Origin: Charina bottae
Lineage: Eukaryota; Chordata; Lepidosauria; Squamata; Charinaidae
Assembly (NCBI GenBank): GCA_023362775.1
Contig: JALMGJ010000020.1
Coordinates: 6,637,501-6,701,500 of the forward strand
Length of the DNA stretch: 64,000 nt
Reading direction: 5' to 3'
The number at the start of each line of letters is the position of its first letter. The first letter of the stretch is position 1. Positions 53,201-59,200 of this stretch are shown piece by piece. The translations under genes and the position numbers were made by a program. The notes beneath the pieces were generated by a model. The model ran no database searches and was not told the origin of the DNA. It worked only from the letters and a program-made list of their open reading frames with translations.

Positions 53201-56200
53201 AAGTTCTTGGAAACTTGAAAGCCAGCATGCTATTTTGTACATTTTGAATTAGCATAATAGATTGTGAACATTTAGGCTACGACACATATCTGCTACCTGA
53301 CCTAAGTGTTCCTGAACTCAAGTACTGTAGTGATATTTCTGTGTACATAATACTAAAAACATGGAAATATATCAGGTGGTACATAGTTTACCTTAAAGAT
53401 TTGTTGAGCTCCTTCCTCCATGCGAGGCCATACTTGATATCTAAACCTCCAGAGAGTGTGGAACTTCAGAATGGCATTCAATCTCTGCACTGCTTCCGAG
53501 TGATGAAATTCAGACATCAGCATATCTGAAACTGCCTCTGGTACTTTCACAGCACACAGAAGGAACATGGCAGCTGCAGGAAGCAAATATTCCATGAAAC
53601 ATCTTTTTTTTTTACAATCTGGAAACATTATTATTTTACAGATGTACTTGAAACTGAGAGGTGGAAGCACACCTTAGGCTGATGAGCAGACCTGGTAGCA
53701 AAAGGAGCAGGTACTTGGCCTCCATGTCTCTGAATTTCAAGCAGGGAAAGGTCATGAAGAGGAAGACAAGGTGGCAATGCATATAAATGTAGGCTGCCCA
53801 GGCAGGGTTCTCAAAATGCCAAGGAAGATTTCTGTAGCATTAGATTGAAAATCCTCAAAATCCAAAACTGGGTGAAACTACTATAGCTCCAATTCCGTGG
53901 GACTGATTTTTTGCACTCTTGAGGGCATTCTTGGAATGTGAAATGTGCCTCTTACCTGCTGCACCAGCCATGTGCTCATCCATACTGAGCAACAATTCCC
54001 ATGCTGCAGGCTGGATGTCCCCATACATCTCTTCAGTGAGGATGGGAGCTGCCTTGATTAACAGTGAAAGTGGTGCTGGAGCCAGGCTCATCACCTGCGA
54101 AAGGAAACCATGTACTAAGTAGTGAAAATTATGGCCCTCACAAACATATTCATGTTCTGCTGAGGACAATGTAGCACACACAGTAAGAGTGCTGAAGACT
54201 GCAGCTTCTTTACAGAGCCCTGATGGAGCCAGACAATCTGTTATTCAAAGTGACTATAAAAAAGGACCCGACAATGCAAGTGAGAATCGGGGGATATTCT
54301 TATCTAGACAGCATCTATAGTAGATAAAATAGATAATCTGAATTATCTACTAAAACTACAGCAAATTCATGCATGTCAGGTAAATGTGACATTCCTACAG
54401 TGCTGAGAAAGACCTCACAGAGACTACTAGGCTTGTAGTGACTCAGTGCAAGGCAGTAAGGCAGCTGGGTCATGTTTCCATGTTACATAGACAATGCAAA
54501 CTGTGCACTGGCAACATTCTACCACATGTACCGTATTGCCAGACACCACAGATAACTAACTAGAAGCCAATGGAGCAATTCACAGGCTTAAGATTCCTTA
54601 GGGTTTCCCTACCTGGGACACATACATTAAAGGCTAAACATAATGTTCCACTGGTGCAATATTCATGTAAGTAACAGAAATTCACATTACCTGATGCCTT
54701 ATATATTTCAGCATTCCAGCGTCTTTTTTTCCTTCAAGATTAGAATCCATCACTCTTTTCTTCAGGGAGGGTGTTCTGAGGCATGACTTGTCTGAACACT
54801 GAAAGACAATTGGATCTAAACAATGCTGAGGGGTTTCAGAAGTTAGCTCATTGGTGGAAGCTGGGGGTCCCATTATGTCTCTAAATCTGACAATAATACA
54901 CTTAAATAATGCAGCTTTCCCCTGTTGACCAAAACCATTGATAATGAGAGAAACTGAAATTTCCTTCTTTGCCCAAAATGATGCAGGTTTCACAGAATCA
55001 GACAGTTTCATCAGAATGGTGAAACAAATATTGCGAGGCCAGCTCCACCCCTCAAACATCTGTATGACATTATGTAACGGTAAAGGTAAAGGTTCCCCCC
55101 GCACATTTGTGCAGTCGTGTCCGACTCTAGGGGCCGGTGCTCATCTCCGTTTGTTAGCCGAAGAGCCAGCATTGTCCGAAGACGCTTCCAGTGTCATGTG
55201 GCCGGCATGACGCACGCGGAACGCTGTTACCATCCCACCGAAGTGGTACCTATTTATCTACTTGCACTTGCACGCTTTCGAATTGCTAGGTTGGCAAGAG
55301 CTGGGGCGAGTGCGGCAGCTCACTCCATCACGCGGGGCTAGGGATTCGAACCTCTGAACTTGCGATCTTCCAATTGACAAGCCTGGCGTCAAGCCTGGCG
55401 TCACTGAGCCACCACGCCCCTTTTATGACATTATGACCCATGCACAAAAGGGATGGATCCTGTGTCATGATGCTAATTTCATCATTCATTTGCCCCCTTG
55501 CTCCCTGCATCGAAGTACATGGTTTCACTAAAGAAGGATTCTATATTAAACATCGTTCTTAGAAACTCCCCCCACATCTGTTCACCTGCAAGGGTTTGGC
55601 AGCCAAGTTTGACAGTCTGAAATAAATGTCTAGGCAGCTGAGAAATGAGTAATTAATTGATTGATTAATTAACTTGCTTACCTCTTTTTGTTTTTTGCCT
55701 CTGGCCACACTGTTTAGTAAGGTATTTTCTTTGAGTGAATCCACAGTGTCTCCATACAAAAGTTTGATGGCCCGGACAAGGCGTGCACAAGAACGGCTGT
55801 GGTGGAGGTAGCAGTGAGGGTGGCAATAATCAATATGGGTACAAATGAAACTCTGCTGGTTGCACAGCAGGATCATCACCTGGAAACACCAAGTATGAAT
55901 GTTTATAGAATTGCAGCGCTGTCTTTGTGCCAAGAGAAGATTATATGAACATCCTTTTTTAGGTAGCAAAAGCCATGGATAGCAAAATCTTTCCAATGTT
56001 TTCAAACCATTTTTCTCCTTCCCCATCCTCTTCAATTTAATATTTCACTAACTCTGACAATTAACTCATAGATGACAGATCAAGCAAATGCCTCATACTC
56101 ATTAACATCAACACTTGAACATTTTTGTTCAGTTGATCAACGTAATGCTCCAGGACAAAGTGAGATCAAGCAATATCCTTTTCCTTTGTTCCACAGGCCA

Positions 56201-59200
56201 TGGCAGAGTTTGAGTATCTACCATTGCTGCCACTTTGCTCAGAGCTGATGTCAGAGGAATTGGCGAAGAAACCACGCTGAGTTGAAGTTCAACTCCAGTG
56301 TCTTTATTGTTTCTACCATACACAGAATCTTACCAGACTGAAGGTTCCTAAACTGAGCCAAGGGTAAAAGTACCCTTGGGAATCTAGGGCGGTGCCAGTC
56401 TCACTTTCTTCCTCAGCCCCCCCACACTCTCCAAGCTATGCAAGCTGTGCGAATGCTTATCAGCCTGGAATGTGCTCTCTGCCCCCTCAGCTCCCAGCTC
56501 CATCACATCACCCTCCTCTTCAGGGGCAAATTCCATCACATCTGCCTAGCTTAAGCACAGGAATTGCTCCCTGCCAGATGGGTGTGCCAAATTTCATTTC
56601 TGGAGATAGTCATCGCTTCAGCAATCCTCCTCCTACAGCCCAATTTTTCTTGGCAGGGTAGCTGTGATTGCTTCTTCTGGGTTGATTTTCTTCAATCCCA
56701 GACATGGAAAGCAATTGAAGGATCAGGAAGCATGGTGTGATAGTGGTGGAGAGGGAAACAATATCTACATTTTCTCTTCCTCTCCTCTCCATTTTCTTAT
56801 TTATTTGTTTATTCATTTTGCAGTTCCCTATTTGTATCATGTAGTTGTACCCAGACCTCAGAGCTGAGTAACTAAAGAGTACTAATATAAAATTATAATG
56901 ACAAATTTATTCATAAGTCATTGCACTCTAAGGCAAATCTTTGGCTTGTCCTATAGTCAGTTCATGTTTAAACCATGTGTGCCTAAATAGCCAGTATTTT
57001 GAAAATTGAAGCTCTGTTTGACCCTATCCTCTAATTGCAGAGGGCATGAAATGACAACTGGAGAAAAACTACAAGTAACCAGTTTTCCACATTTCATTTT
57101 CTATAAATTTGGTTTTATTCTTTACTAATATACCAACTCACTATTTAAGTGGCAAAAAGCTTAACTTGATACAGTATTTGATTGGTTCAATTTGCTCGAT
57201 CACAAAGCACACCTTGAATTGAAGGAACACTTGCCTGTTTCTGAATCCTTCTTCCCTCCCCTTGCCTCCAGACATCCAAGAAAGAGCTTTAATAACAGCA
57301 CTACCATCCCAAAGCTCTAGAGATACAGATCAGGACCACAGCATCATGGAGATTTAGAAATATAGCTAGACTGAGTTGGTTGTGCTTTGCCCCAGGAGTT
57401 CAAAGATCTGTCCACATTACTCCCCTTTGCTTCTGGACTTGTGTTTGAAAGACTCTGGGGCATGTTGTTGTTACTAATCTAGGAAACAACTATGAGACCA
57501 GGAAAGGATTTAGATTCACTTCAAAGGAAACCCACTTTAACTTGGACAACTGAATCTATCTAAATCATCTTAATTTGGTTCAGGATATAGGATTTAGACA
57601 CATTGGAAAATTGCACTGTTTTTAATCACATGACTTATTCTGATCTATCCTGATCTATCCATCCTCATTGATCTTCAAAGTCCACCAAACATCCTCCAGG
57701 TGAAAGCTCTGCCAAATGCCCTGCAATTAACCGAGTCACTACTTAGAAGATGACATCATTTTGTGTTCACATAGCTCTAGGAAGAAACTCACAACTCTAG
57801 TGCCTCAGTTGGTGGACTTCTTCTTTAAGAGTTCAAATAAATTGCAGTGGGAGCCCTGGCAGAATTAGGGCCATTGCAAATTGTTCTATGGAATATATAG
57901 CGGCTTCCATTCCTAACTTTCCTTAATGGAGCTTCTGAATGTTTCTGGGGATGGGACATTTAAATTCTTGAGTAGTTGAAGCTCCGTTATTCATAAAAAA
58001 GAACAGCCTTAATTCCCCTCTGCTCTGATGACAAACCATGAATGTTATGTATCTCAAGGGAAACTCTAGGGCACCACAAATAATCTCTACTTACATGCAG
58101 CCAAGACATATTCCGGTGATAGTTATCTTCTGTTCCAGTGCTGCTGAGCACTTCAGGTTCTATACTAGGTTCACTTGCACTCCAAGGGCTTCCTTCTTAA
58201 AAAAAAAAAAAAACACCCAAAAGTAGTTGTCTTCTGATGCTTCCTACATATTTTTAATCTAATGTATATGCTTGTAAACCAGACCAGGGTTTTGAAACCA
58301 ATTGATTTTCTTCCCCTGTATTTTTTTTTAGGGAGAACAGAATAATATGCCAGAAGCATACCATTCGCAATAGGCCAAGCCCTTCATCAAGGAATGTGAG
58401 TTAGACTAAAGAAATGTCACCCCCAACCCTTCTTCCATGTCCCTGATGATTAGCTAGACTGATCATTACAAGCATAATTTATAGTCACCACAGAAATGAC
58501 CACTAATCAGGGATAAACATTGTTCCCTTTTCTGGAAGAGGGGAGGGTGAGTAAGTGGAAACAAAATTCTTGCATAATCATGCTGCTGCCAATTGTTGGT
58601 TTCAGTGATCTGCATTGACTGGGCTCCATGTTCAAGAAAGATAATACATACAGTCCTGCAATGGCAGCAGTTTGCTACAACTACTGCCTTGTTAGGTCCC
58701 ATTGGGGGATTACAGAACCCCTGGGGAGAAAAGAGGAAAAACCCCGATGAACATTTGAGAACAAAGGCAGGGGAATGCTCTCTCAGATCCCTGAGTTTCC
58801 TGCATGCATCTATTGCCAATGGGCTTTCCAATCAGATAGAACTTTAGCACACAATTTGCTTACTGTATTGTAATATTATGGCTGCAACCCCATATCCACT
58901 TGCCTGGGAGTTAGCACCACTGAATTCAGTGGGAGTTATTTCTGAGAAGTTATGCATAGGATTGTACTGAGACTATTAAAAGATGCAGTATTTCCAATTA
59001 CATCCTTCCCCCACCCCTTAAAGCAAATATGCACATGACTTAACTTGGATTTCCACACAGAAGAGAAAGAGCACGGACAATACCACTGAGACCCACAAGG
59101 GGAAAAGAGATTCAGGTTTAGGATGTATCTGTCCCTGAGTTCTTCTCTAAAATAAATCTCTGGAAACAAGTATTTTGGAAGTTGACGAGTACACATATAT

